Assembly (NCBI GenBank): GCA_051953655.1
Contig: JBQCIO010000112.1
Location: 1-35,246 of the forward strand
Source of the DNA: JBQCHF01 sp051953655
GTDB lineage: Bacteria > Actinomycetota > Actinomycetes > Motilibacterales > Motilibacteraceae
Length of the DNA stretch: 35,246 bases
Direction: 5' to 3'
Shown: piece after piece, positions 24,286-32,213 of the stretch
How positions within the stretch are numbered: the stretch's first letter is position 1
Layout of the letters: every line of letters begins with the position of its first letter
Notes under the pieces: model-generated
The model's input: the letters and a program-made list of their open reading frames with translations, nothing else
The model's database searches: none
Told to the model about the DNA's origin: nothing
Translations under genes and position numbers: made by a program

Positions 24286-24319
24286 CATTAGCCCAGAAAA
24301 CCAAACTTAGAAGCCGAAC
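24286..24319 (-). repeat. Right terminal inverted repeat of the transposon
   Basis: On the minus strand it reads GTTCGGCTTCTAAGTTTGGT (20 bp identical to the left end), then TTTCTGGGCTAATG, alignable to the left end with a one-base gap. It abuts the 14-bp duplication. Confidence 0.92.
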
Positions 24320-24333
24320 TCACGTCCCCGTGA
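24320..24333. repeat. 14-bp target-site duplication, right copy
   Basis: TCACGTCCCCGTGA, identical to 17676-17689, directly after the right terminal repeat and followed by TCCTTCC, the remaining right arm of the interrupted REP palindrome. Confidence 0.92.
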
Positions 24334-24402
24334 TCCTTCCATGCTTACCGCGACAGATCTGCCGCGGTAGGCATGAATGGATCACGCCCGCGTGATCGTT
24401 CC
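24334..24402. repeat. REP copy 2 right arm, spacer hairpin and REP copy 3 (BIME-like cluster)
   Basis: TCCTTCC (24334-24340) finishes palindrome copy 2. Next comes a hairpin, ATGCTTACCGCG (24341-24352) against CGCGGTAGGCAT (24363-24374), 11 of 12 pairs, 10-nt loop. Then palindrome copy 3: GAATGGATCACG, CCCG, CGTGATCGTTCC (24375-24402). Copies 2 and 3 are in mirrored order, so the whole block was one larger palindrome before the transposon came in. It lies 30 bp past the LAXTG gene's stop and may end its transcription. Confidence 0.85.
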
Positions 24403-24431
24403 GGGGCGGCCTCCGAGAGCATCAGCAGGTC

Positions 24432-25466
24432 TCAGCGGGCGAACCGCCGCCGCAGCGCCGCCCCGCCTCCGAGCAGGCCGGTGCCGAGCAGGGCCACCCC
24501 GCCGACGGCGGCCCCCGTGTGCGCGAGCAGGCCCGAGCCCGTCGGCACCGCCGACGCCTGCGCGACCGGTTCGACGACGGCGGAGGCCGGCGCACCTCCC
24601 CCGCTGGCCGTCGCTCTCGGCGGCGGCGCGGCGGCGCACCGCCCGTCGAGGATGTAGACCACCTGCTGGACCAGCTGGCCGACCGTCTCCGACCCCGGCG
24701 GCAGCTGCCCGGTCACCTGACCGACGACCTGGGCCAGCTGACCGACCACCTGGTCCTTGGCGTCCTTGAGCGGCGTGGGGAGCGGGTCGGAGACCTGGGC
24801 GACGGCCTGGCAGAGCGGCTCGACCAGAGCCGCAGGCAAGGGCGTGCCCGGGTCGCCGGTGCCGCTCGTGCTGCCACCGGCCGTCGCGGACCCGGTGGCC
24901 GTTCCCGAGGTCGAGCCGCCTCCCGCCGTGCCCCCCGACGTCGACCCTCCTGCACCGGGCAGCGCGGGGAGGCCCGGCAGCGCGGGGAGGCCGGGCTGCG
25001 CGCTGCCGCCGCCCCCGCTCGGCGCGCCCACGACGCCGTCCGCGCCGGCCGCGCCGTCCGCGCCGGCCGCGCCGTCCACGGTCCGGGCCAGGGACGTCAC
25101 CGCGCCGGTGAGCGGGGCCGCCGCGCCGCCGGACCCGGAGTCGACCGCGCCGGTGAGCGGCGCGACCGCGGTGGTGAGCGGGCCCTCGGCACCACCGGTG
25201 CCGGGAAGCGCCGGGGCCGACGGCCCCGACCCCCCGGAGCCCGCGGCGTCGTCGAGCGCCGCCGCACCCTCATCCAGCGCGCCGGTGAGCGGGGAGGCGG
25301 CCCCACCGGTGGCCTGGTCCACCTGCCCGGTCAGCGAGCCGACGCTGCTGCCCACCGCCCCGGTGCCGTCGGCGTAGGCCACCGTCGGCGCGGCCAGCCC
25401 GAGCACGGAGGCCGCGACGGCGCCGGCGGCCAGGCTTCCCGCGGCGATGGAGCTCCTGCGGATCAT
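24432..25466 (-). CDS. Sortase-anchored (LAXTG) low-complexity surface protein
   Basis: A 344-aa secreted protein. N-terminal signal peptide (MIRRSSIAAGSLAAGAVAASV, cleavage likely after VAYA about residue 32). The body is almost only Gly/Ala/Ser/Thr/Pro/Asp with repeats: PLTGAV-type units (about 58-125), GADGAAGADG, and LPALPG twice. A small globular helical segment with two cysteines follows (PLCQAVAQVSDPL to YILDGRC, about 217-278). C-terminal sorting signal: LAHTG (314-318), a hydrophobic stretch (AAVGGVALLGTGLLGGGAAL) and a basic end RRRFAR. LAXTG is the motif of class E sortases in actinobacteria, so the protein is probably linked to peptidoglycan. No sortase gene is in the window. Function unknown; a stalk or aerial-surface protein is plausible. 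Confidence 0.85.
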   Translation of the reverse strand: MIRRSSIAAGSLAAGAVAASVLGLAAPTVAYADGTGAVGSSVGSLTGQVDQATGGAASPLTGALDEGAAALDDAAGSGGSGPSAPALPGTGGAEGPLTTAVAPLTGAVDSGSGGAAAPLTGAVTSLARTVDGAAGADGAAGADGVVGAPSGGGGSAQPGLPALPGLPALPGAGGSTSGGTAGGGSTSGTATGSATAGGSTSGTGDPGTPLPAALVEPLCQAVAQVSDPLPTPLKDAKDQVVGQLAQVVGQVTGQLPPGSETVGQLVQQVVYILDGRCAAAPPPRATASGGGAPASAVVEPVAQASAVPTGSGLLAHTGAAVGGVALLGTGLLGGGAALRRRFAR

Positions 25467-25582
25467 GCGCGTCCCCCTGCTGTCGGGCGCGCGACGTCCG
25501 CGCGCTGCTGACCGGGGAAACGAGCAGGACGCGGAAGGGTTACGCCGACCGGGTGACGGCCGCGCCGGACTTCAGCAGCTGC

Positions 25583-26944
25583 TCAGCAGCCGGCGAGGAA
25601 GCGGTCGAGCACCCGGACCCCGAACTGCAGGGCGTCCACCGGCACCCGCTCGTCCACGCCGTGGAACATGCCGGTGAAGTCCAGGTCGGCCGGAAGCCGC
25701 AGCGGCGCGAAGCCGAAGCCGCGGATCCCCAGCTGGGCGAAGGACTTGTTGTCGGTCCCACCGGACAGGCAGTACGGAACGCAGACCGCCTCGGGGTCCT
25801 CGGCGTTCAGCGCCGCGGTCATCGCGTCGACGAGCGCGCCGTCGAAGGTCGTCTCCAGCGCGATGTCGTGGACGAGCATCTCCCGGCGCACGTCCGGGCC
25901 GAGCAGCTCGTCCACGGTCGCGAAGAACTCCTCCTCGTGCCCGGGCAGGAACCGGCCGTCCACCTCGGCGGTGGCGGTCTGCGGCACGACGTTGGTCTTG
26001 TAGCCGGCGGTGAGCCTGGTGGGGTTGGTCGTGTTCCGCACGGTGGCGCCCAGGATCCGGGCCAGCGAGCCGAGCTCGGCCACCAGCTGGCGCTGGTCGG
26101 ACGGGTCGAGCTCCACGCCGGTCGCCTCCGAGACGGCGTCGAGGAAGTGCCGCACCGTCGGGGTGATCCGCAGCGGCCACTCGTAGCGGCCCAGCCGGGC
26201 CACCGCGTCGCACAGCGCGGTGACCGCGTTGTCCTCGGCCACCATCGAGCCGTGGCCGGCCCGCCCCTTGGCGGTCAGCCGCATCCAGGCCAAGCCCTTC
26301 TGCGCGGTCTCCACCGCGTAGAAGCGCTGCCCGCCCTTGGCGGTGAACGAGAAGCCGCCCACCTCGCTGATCGCCTCGGTGCAGCCCTCGAACAGGTCGG
26401 GCCGGTGGTCCACCAGCCAGTGCGCGCCGAGCACGCCGCCGGCCTCCTCGTCGGCCACGAAGGCGAGGACGACGTCGCGCGGTGGGCGCCGGCCCTCGCG
26501 CGCCCACTGGCGCACCAGCGCGAGCACCATCGCGTCCATGTCCTTCATGTCCACCGCGCCGCGGCCCCAGACGCAGCCGTCGCGCAGCTCGCCGGCGAAC
26601 GGGTCGACGGCCCAGTCGGCCGCGTCGGCGGGCACGACGTCGAGGTGCCCGTGCACGAGCAGCGCGGGGCGGCTCGGGTCCTCCCCCGCCCAGCGGGTCA
26701 CCACGCTGGTGCGGCCGGGTGCGGACTCCTCCACCACCACCTCGAGCCCGACCTCGGCGAGCTTCTCGGCCACCCACTCGGCCGCCTTGCGCTCCCCCGG
26801 GCCGGAGCCGTCGCCGTAGTTGCTGGTGTCGAACCGGATCAGGTCGCTGCACAGCGCGGCCACCTCGGCCTCCGCGGCCGACGTGCCTCCGGTGGAGCGC
26901 TGGTCGGTCCGGTCCTCGGGGCTCGTGCCGGGGCCGCTGGTCAC
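25583..26944 (-). CDS. M20/M25/M40 family metallopeptidase
   Basis: A 453-aa zinc-dependent hydrolase of the M20 clan (dipeptidase/acetylornithine deacetylase/carboxypeptidase type). Metal and catalytic residues: HGHLDVVP (H100, D102), GRGAVDMKD (bridging D132), ADEEAGG (general base E166, metal E167), a metal aspartate/glutamate in the ISEVGG region, and a final His in TGMFHGVDERV near the C-terminus. The dimerisation (lid) domain starts at KGLAWMRLTAKGRAGHGSMV. The GTG at 26944 has GGAGAGG upstream; earlier in-frame starts run through the 11-bp repeats and are unlikely. The substrate is not readable; N-acyl amino acids or dipeptides are usual. Confidence 0.93.
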   Translation of the reverse strand: MTSGPGTSPEDRTDQRSTGGTSAAEAEVAALCSDLIRFDTSNYGDGSGPGERKAAEWVAEKLAEVGLEVVVEESAPGRTSVVTRWAGEDPSRPALLVHGHLDVVPADAADWAVDPFAGELRDGCVWGRGAVDMKDMDAMVLALVRQWAREGRRPPRDVVLAFVADEEAGGVLGAHWLVDHRPDLFEGCTEAISEVGGFSFTAKGGQRFYAVETAQKGLAWMRLTAKGRAGHGSMVAEDNAVTALCDAVARLGRYEWPLRITPTVRHFLDAVSEATGVELDPSDQRQLVAELGSLARILGATVRNTTNPTRLTAGYKTNVVPQTATAEVDGRFLPGHEEEFFATVDELLGPDVRREMLVHDIALETTFDGALVDAMTAALNAEDPEAVCVPYCLSGGTDNKSFAQLGIRGFGFAPLRLPADLDFTGMFHGVDERVPVDALQFGVRVLDRFLAGC

Positions 26945-27098
26945 GTGGCACCTCTCCTGCGTCGACGTCGCCGGCGCACCGTCGCGCCGGTCGTCCGCCC
27001 ATCCTGCACAAGGGGTCACCGCGCTCGCACGGCCGGACCGCCCTCCGGCCGCCCGCGGGAGGCCCCGGTGCGCGTCCGGGCGGAACGGCGCAGGCTGG

Positions 27099-27153
27099 CT
27101 CGTGGGTGTCTCGTAGGTGTCTCGTGGCTGTCTCACGGGTCTCTCACGGGCCT
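27099..27153. repeat. Five tandem 11-bp repeats upstream of tRNA-Leu
   Basis: Five consecutive units of exactly 11 bp: CTCGTGGGTGT, CTCGTAGGTGT, CTCGTGGCTGT, CTCACGGGTCT, CTCACGGGCCT. The period is about one DNA turn. They end 71 bp before the mature tRNA, so they sit in the tRNA promoter zone and 155 bp upstream of the divergent peptidase gene. They could be stacked protein sites or a small minisatellite. Confidence 0.85.
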
Positions 27154-27224
27154 TCCGCGGTGCACGGATCACCCGCCCAGCCTGCTATCGTGTGCGTCGC
27201 CGCGCCCGCGAGGCTCGGTCACCT

Positions 27225-27311
27225 GTCCGGGTGGCGGAATTGGCAGACGCGCTAGCTTGAGGTGCTAGTGCCCGCAAGGGCATGGGGGTTCAAGTCCCCC
27301 CTCGGACACCA
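27225..27311 (+). tRNA. tRNA-Leu (anticodon GAG)
   Basis: Class II tRNA of 87 nt with encoded CCA. Acceptor stem GTCCGGG / CTCGGAC (one G-T pair), D-arm GGCGGAATTGGCAGACGC, anticodon stem CTAGC / GCTAG with loop TTGAGGT (anticodon GAG, reads CUC/CUU), long variable arm with stem TGCCC / GGGCA, T-arm GGGGGTTCAAGTCCCCC, discriminator A. No defect seen. Confidence 0.97.
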
Positions 27312-27314
27312 CTC

Positions 27315-27358
27315 CACAGGACCCCCGCCCGCGCGGCTGCGCGTGAGGGGGTCCTGTG
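27315..27358 (+). terminator. Terminator of tRNA-Leu
   Basis: A perfect 12-bp stem, CACAGGACCCCC with GGGGGTCCTGTG, starting 3 nt after the CCA end, with a 20-nt GC-rich loop that can fold further. No U-run follows, as is usual in actinobacteria. It ends directly at the start codon of the broken phosphotransferase-like frame. Confidence 0.85.
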
Positions 27359-27359
27359 C

Positions 27360-28132
27360 ATGACAGGCGTCGTGCGGCCCGCCTTCGTCAAGCGCCGTGA
27401 GCGCGCCGAGCCCGGGTCCATCCCCGACGTCCTGCAGATGTTCGCGTCCGAGGTGCGCCTCTACCGCGAGATCGCCCCGCACGTGGGTGTCCGGGTGCCG
27501 GTCTGCTACCGGGCCGGGGAGGTCGGTGGTGCGACGCTGCTCGAGCTGGAGGACGTCTCCCCCTGGCCGCCCGGCGCCGACCCGCCGGCCGCAGCCGAGG
27601 TCCTGGCCGGGCTGCACCGTCGGTGGGCGGGGTGGCGGCAGCCCGTTGGCCGTGGTTGCGCCCGCCCGGTGCCGCCGCCGACCTGATCGCGACGGCCTAC
27701 GACGAGGTCTGGCGCTCGGTGGCCGCCCGCCCGTGCCTTCCCCAGCCGGTGCGCGGGATCGGTGACCGTCTGGTCGGCCACCTCCAGCAGGCGGAGGCGG
27801 ACGCCGCCGCTGCAGGTCCGCTGACCCTGGTCCACGGCGATGCGGCCCTGCGCACCGTGAGGACCGGGCCGGACGGCGAGATCGCCCTGCTGGACTGGGA
27901 GGACGTCGGCATCGCCCCGGGGGTCTGCGACCTCGCCTGGCTGCTCGTCTCGTCGATACCCCCGGACCGCTGGGACGAGACGACCGCGGCGCACGGCGGC
28001 GCCGACGGCCTTTCCGCGGCGCTGCCGGCGGCGTGCGCGCAAGGTCTGTTCATGCTCTCCGACACGGAGTCGGAGACCGAGGCCGTCGAGCTGTGCCGGC
28101 GGCTCGAGGAGGCCGCGCGCCGCGTGGGCTGA
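27360..28132 (+). pseudogene. Broken aminoglycoside-phosphotransferase-like (APH fold) gene
   Basis: Two frames together spell one APH-fold protein. Frame 1 (from ATG 27360): MTGVVRPAFVKRRERAEPGS, then ASEVRLYREIAPHVGVRVP, LLELEDVSPWPPG, LAGLHRRWAGW. The sequence then shifts frame between about 27620 and 27655 and goes on as ARWPWLRPPGAAADLIATAY, the catalytic loop LVHGDAALRTVR, and IALLDWEDVGIAPGVCDLAWLL to the stop at 28132. The Gly-rich N-lobe start expected before FVKRRE is missing, because the frame starts right at the tRNA terminator; the catalytic loop reads HGDxxLRT where the family has HGDxxxxN. So: a 5' truncation plus one frameshift. A sequencing error could explain the frameshift but not the truncation. 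Confidence 0.75.
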
Positions 28133-28365
28133 ACGGTCCTCAGGTGAGTGGGGGCGCACCTCCACGTCCAACTCCCCGGACCTCGGCGCCCGCTCCCCCG
28201 TCGACAGCTCTGGAGCCCGACCCGGTCAAGCCCACCCGGATCCGCAGGGCCGGTTCGCACGATCCGCCGACGCTCGGCGTCGTCATCGTCGCGGTGGCCG
28301 TCGGAGCGGCGGGGGCGGGATGGGGGTCCGCCGACGCCGTCGCCGGGGCTGATGGCCGACGTGGC

Positions 28366-28875
28366 TCAAGAGGTGCGTCGCCACCACCTGGTACGCCGCG
28401 GCCGGCGGGCCGGCGGTGCCGCCGCCTGGGCGTCGACGTCCTCCGCCTCAGGGGCAGGCGCCTCGGGGGTGGTGCGTCCCGACCGCGCCTCGTGCCAGCG
28501 CCGCAGCACGTCGTCCATCCGCAGCGGGCGGACGACGGCCGCGGGCCCCGGATCGGGCCGGCGCGCGAGGTCGGCCACCCGCTCGTTGTGGGCGGCCACC
28601 AGGCGGCGCAGCTGCGCCTCGGTGGAGACCGTGCCGAGCGAGGCCAGCAGGTCCTCCGCGGCCTTGCGCACGGCGAGCGAGGGCGGGAGCACGCTGACGT
28701 GCTCGCGACGCAGCTTCTCCTTGACCCACCACAGCTCGTCGTAGGGGCCGTCGAGCCCCTGCAGCGGCTTGCCCGCGCCGGGGAGGTCGCGCAGCGGTCG
28801 CTCCTGCTCGGCGCGGCGGACCTGCCGGTCCACCCAGCTCTCGAAGCTCACCCCGGGCGGCTTGCGCTCGGTCAT
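28366..28875 (-). CDS. DUF1992 (DnaJ-C28-like) domain protein
   Basis: A 169-aa protein with the DUF1992 signature at the start: FESWVDRQVRRAEQE, LRDLPGAGKPLQGL and YDELWWVKEKLRRE. This is the domain found in eukaryotic DNAJC28, without a J-domain here. A helical middle (EAQLRRLVAAHNERVADL) and a basic Pro/Ala tail (PPARRPRRTRWWRRTS) follow. ATG with GGGGAGGAGG just upstream. Function unknown. The 233 bp before its stop, up to the broken APH gene, hold no feature I can name. Confidence 0.9.
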   Translation of the reverse strand: MTERKPPGVSFESWVDRQVRRAEQERPLRDLPGAGKPLQGLDGPYDELWWVKEKLRREHVSVLPPSLAVRKAAEDLLASLGTVSTEAQLRRLVAAHNERVADLARRPDPGPAAVVRPLRMDDVLRRWHEARSGRTTPEAPAPEAEDVDAQAAAPPARRPRRTRWWRRTS

Positions 28876-28932
28876 GACCGCCTCCTCCCCGTCGCCCTCG
28901 ACGGTAACCCGGGGCCGGCAGGGGGCTGGCGG

Positions 28933-31900
28933 TCAGCCGAGCTCGCGCAGCGTCCAGGACCAGCGGAAGGTGCCGCCCCGGACGAGGTAGCGCTCCAGCG
29001 TGTCCGGCCCGCAGCTGGCGGTCCCCAGCCCCCGGTGGGCTGCGTCCAGGTGCACGACCACCTCGGGCGCGGGCACCAGCTCGACGTCGTGGGTGGCCAG
29101 TGCGAGCGCCGCCGCCCGGTGGTGGGTGGCGGAGACCTGGCGCGGCTCGTCCAGCTCCAGCCGCACGCCCCGGCCGGCGTCGCCGCGCAGCTCCAGCCAG
29201 CGCACGTCGGCATGGCCGCCGTTCTCCTGCGGGCGCACGTAGGGGACGTACTGCTCGTCGATGGTGGAGGACCAGCGGCCGACGGCGGCCAGGCGACGGT
29301 CCGGGTAGGTCTCGTGCGGCCCGGTCCCGAACCACGTCAGCTGCTCGAGCCCGGGAACCAGCTCCAGCACCGTGCCGACCCGCGGCAGGTCGTCCAGCTC
29401 CCCGGGCACTTCTGCCTGCTCCTGGACCAGGATCCCGCCGGGCACGGCTCGGAAACGTTGCACGTGTCGCACCACGAGCCCGCCGGCGAGGTGGTGGAGC
29501 GACTCGACCGCCACGCCGTCCTCGTCCCGGTCCACCCGCACCAGCTCGCGGTCGGGCCGCGGCAGCCCCCGCTGCTCCCACCGCCAGGCCATGCCACCGA
29601 TCCGGTCGTTGTCGGTGGGTGCGCGCCAGAGCGACAGCGCGGGGGCCGCGGCCAGCAGCGGGTGCACCAGCCGGCCGTCGTCGTCGACGTCGACGCCCGG
29701 GGACGGGGTGGCGACCGCCGCGGTCCGCGGCAGGGACGGGAGCGGCAGCTGAGCCCAGCAGACCTCGTGCCCGGCCGGCGCCCAGTCCAGCACCTCGGCG
29801 GTCGAGAACCGCAGCGTGAGCAGGCGTTCCCCGGCCGGGTCGCCGTCCCGCCCGCGGGCCTCGTCGGGAAGCTCGACGACGGCCCGCTCCCCCGCGGCCA
29901 GCGGCGGCAGCGCCAGCACCCCGGAGCGCGCGACGCCCTCCTCCGTCGTCAGCTCCCACCGGGCCTCCAGCCAGGACAGGTCCCGGAACGTCTGCCGGTT
30001 CTCCAGCTCGACGCGTCCGCCGCGCAGCCCGTCCACGGCCGCCACCCGCACCGGCGCTGCCAGCTGCAGGTGCTCGAACAGAGCGGGCTTGGCGGTGCGG
30101 TCCGGGAAGACGACGCCGTCGATGCAGAAGTTGAAGTCGTTGGGCTGATCGCCGAAGTCGCCGCCGTAGGCCGACCGCTCGGTGCCGTCGGGCAGCTGCT
30201 GCACCAGGCCGTGGTCCCACCACTCCCACACGAAACCGCCCTGCAGGCCGGGCGTGCTCTCGATGGCCTCCCAGTACTCGGCGAGGGTCCCGTTGCTGTT
30301 GCCCATCGCGTGGGAGTACTCGCACATGATGAGCGGGCGCGTCTGCCGGCCCGACTCCGCGTGCGCGACGATCGCGGAGATGGCCGGGTACATCGGGCAC
30401 AGGACGTCGGTCACGCCCTGATCCCGTGTCCATGCCGCCCGGATCGCCCCCTCGTAGTGCAGCGGGCGGCTCGGGTCGTTCCGCCGCACCCAGGCCGCGG
30501 CCGCGTCGTGGTTGGCGCCGTAGCCGGACTCGTTGCCGAGCGACCACAGGACCACCGACGGGTGATTGCGGTCGCGAAGGACCATCCGGGACACGCGGTC
30601 CACCCACGCCGTCAGGTAGCGCGGGTCCTCGCACAGGCTCGCGTAGTAGGCGTGCGACTCGATGTCCGCCTCGTCGATGACGTACATCCCCAGCTCGTCG
30701 CACAGGTCCAGCAGCGCGGGGTCGTTCGGGTAGTGCGAGGTCCGCAGCGCGTTGAAGCCGAACCGCTTCATCTGCACGACGTCGGCGCGCATGTCCTCCC
30801 AGGACACGACCCGGCCGGTGCGCCGGTCGAAGTCGTGCCGGTTCACCCCGCGCAGCAGCGGCCGGCGGCCGTTCACCAGCAGGTCGTTGCCCACGATCTC
30901 GACCCGGCGGAACCCGATCCGCTGCACGGTGCGCTCGACGACGTCGCCCAGCGGGGAGCGCAGCAGCACCTCCAGGTCGTAGAGGCTCGGGGTCTCCGCC
31001 GACCACGGCTGCACCTGCAGCCCGTCCAGCACGAGCCCGCGCACCTGGCCGACCGGGCCCGGTGCGAGCCGCTCCATCAGCTCGGCCACCTCGGCCGGCA
31101 CCTCGCCGCCGGCGGCCAGGTCGCCGTTGACGTAGCGGCGCACCAGCACCCGCTCGTCCTCGCTCAGGTGGCCCGCGCTGGTCGCGTCGACCGGCACCGC
31201 CGCCGCAACGCCCCTCTCGGCTCCCGAGTCGTCGGTGAGCCGCGCCTCCACCTGCCAGCCCGGCTCGGCGGGCACGCCGGCGAACCCGACCTGGACGGTG
31301 ACCTCGAGGGCGCCGGTGCGCAGGTCGTCCGCCAGCCCGGCATCCGCGCGCACGTCGGCCAGGTGGACCGGGCCGGTGGCGTAGAGCTTCACCGGACGGG
31401 TGATGCCGCCGTGCCACCACTGGTCCTGGTCCTCGATGAAGCTCGCGTCGGACCACTTCACCACGGTGCAGCGCAGCACGTTCACGCCGCGTCGCACCAG
31501 GGCGGTGACGTCGAACTCCGACGCCAGGTGGGAGTCCTTGCCCACGCCGACGTCCTGGCCGTTGAGCGAGACGACCAGGACGCTCTCCGCAGCCCCCACG
31601 TGCAGCACGACCCGGCGCCCCGTCCACCGCTCGGGGAGGGAGAACTCCCGCTCGTAGACACCGGTCGGGTTCGCCGCCGGCGGCACCGGCGGAAGGTCCG
31701 CGAAGGGCATGCGGACGTTCGTGTAGTGCGGCCGGTCCTCGAAGCCCTGCCCGTCGGGATGCAGCATGGTCCAGCAGCCCGGCACGTCGGCCACCGACCA
31801 CTCGTCGGAGAGACCGGTCTCCGGCGTGGGCAGCAGCTGGAACCGCCAGGCTCCGTCCAGCGGCAGGACCTCGTCCTCGTGCCGCACGGTGTGCATCGGC

Positions 31901-31950
31901 AGCCGCCCGATGCCGGTCACCTCGGGCTGCGCCCACACCCGTCCCTGCAT
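28933..31950 (-). CDS. lacZ: Beta-galactosidase, GH2 (LacZ type)
   Basis: A 1005-aa glycoside hydrolase family 2 enzyme. Order: sugar-binding jelly-roll (about 25-195, WHGGITRPVKLY), immunoglobulin-like domain (about 200-350), TIM barrel (about 355-640) and the C-terminal LacZ domains 4-5 with the small-chain fold (about 720-1005, with NDRIGGMAWRWEQRGL and FGTGPHETYPDR). Catalytic acid/base is E474 in WSLGNESGYGAN and the nucleophile E544 in IMCEYSHAMGNSNG; RGVNRHDF and RTSHYP are also present. It hydrolyses terminal beta-galactosides such as lactose; there is no signal peptide, so it works in the cytosol. The ATG at 31950 was preferred over a GTG one codon earlier because GAGGAGG then lies 5 nt upstream. 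Monocistronic by position. Confidence 0.95.
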   Translation of the reverse strand: MQGRVWAQPEVTGIGRLPMHTVRHEDEVLPLDGAWRFQLLPTPETGLSDEWSVADVPGCWTMLHPDGQGFEDRPHYTNVRMPFADLPPVPPAANPTGVYEREFSLPERWTGRRVVLHVGAAESVLVVSLNGQDVGVGKDSHLASEFDVTALVRRGVNVLRCTVVKWSDASFIEDQDQWWHGGITRPVKLYATGPVHLADVRADAGLADDLRTGALEVTVQVGFAGVPAEPGWQVEARLTDDSGAERGVAAAVPVDATSAGHLSEDERVLVRRYVNGDLAAGGEVPAEVAELMERLAPGPVGQVRGLVLDGLQVQPWSAETPSLYDLEVLLRSPLGDVVERTVQRIGFRRVEIVGNDLLVNGRRPLLRGVNRHDFDRRTGRVVSWEDMRADVVQMKRFGFNALRTSHYPNDPALLDLCDELGMYVIDEADIESHAYYASLCEDPRYLTAWVDRVSRMVLRDRNHPSVVLWSLGNESGYGANHDAAAAWVRRNDPSRPLHYEGAIRAAWTRDQGVTDVLCPMYPAISAIVAHAESGRQTRPLIMCEYSHAMGNSNGTLAEYWEAIESTPGLQGGFVWEWWDHGLVQQLPDGTERSAYGGDFGDQPNDFNFCIDGVVFPDRTAKPALFEHLQLAAPVRVAAVDGLRGGRVELENRQTFRDLSWLEARWELTTEEGVARSGVLALPPLAAGERAVVELPDEARGRDGDPAGERLLTLRFSTAEVLDWAPAGHEVCWAQLPLPSLPRTAAVATPSPGVDVDDDGRLVHPLLAAAPALSLWRAPTDNDRIGGMAWRWEQRGLPRPDRELVRVDRDEDGVAVESLHHLAGGLVVRHVQRFRAVPGGILVQEQAEVPGELDDLPRVGTVLELVPGLEQLTWFGTGPHETYPDRRLAAVGRWSSTIDEQYVPYVRPQENGGHADVRWLELRGDAGRGVRLELDEPRQVSATHHRAAALALATHDVELVPAPEVVVHLDAAHRGLGTASCGPDTLERYLVRGGTFRWSWTLRELG

Positions 31951-32213
31951 CACGGCCTCCTCGCCTAGGTTCCGGCGCCGATCATGCCGTGCCGGACGGC
32001 GTCGCGAGGGCGGCGGGTCGCTCCTCTTCTCATCCCTCGAGCACCCGCAGTCCCTCCGGCGCCCGCACCCCGCTCACCCGGCCCTCGCGGCCGACGGCGA
32101 TGTCGTCCATCGGGGCCGGCCTCCGGTCGGTCCGGTGGGGACCTTCGGACCTGCTCGTCCGGCGCGGGTCCGGCCTATGGTCGCCGTGGGGCGGTGGGCG
32201 CCGGAGGCGGACC

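Larger units (their letters stand above)
17690..24319. mobile_element. 6.63-kb transposon with DDE transposase and DEDDh exonuclease
   Basis: Both ends carry the same 20 bp in inverted orientation (GTTCGGCTTCTAAGTTTGGT), flanked by an exact 14-bp direct duplication of target DNA. Inside: at the right end a leftward operon of transposase-like (22127-24223) and exonuclease (20280-22130) genes overlapping by 4 bp; in the left half rightward passenger genes (cold-shock-like 18160, 233-aa unknown 18520, lipoprotein 19385, perhaps 20047). The target was a REP-like palindrome between DUF5703 and the LAXTG gene, so no gene was broken. Perfect ends and duplication suggest a recent insertion. Family assignment is open: the transposase looks Mutator/IS256-like in its DDE layout, but those normally duplicate 8-11 bp. 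Confidence 0.93.

Noticed and set aside
27360..28132. Programmed frameshifting in the APH-like gene
   Set aside because: No slippery heptamer or downstream structure stands out at the junction and the 5' part is missing, so decay or a sequence error is more likely.
28033..31968. Plus-strand frame of 1311 codons and minus-strand frame of 1162 codons over the beta-galactosidase
   Set aside because: Shadow frames: His/Arg/Pro-rich, no motif, while the GH2 frame has all catalytic motifs.
32030..32113. Short minus-strand peptide (MDDIAVGREGRVSGVRAP...) before the WS/DGAT gene
   Set aside because: Its end reads as protein-like, but it is 27 codons, has no ribosome site and no recognised family; perhaps a gene remnant, not supportable.
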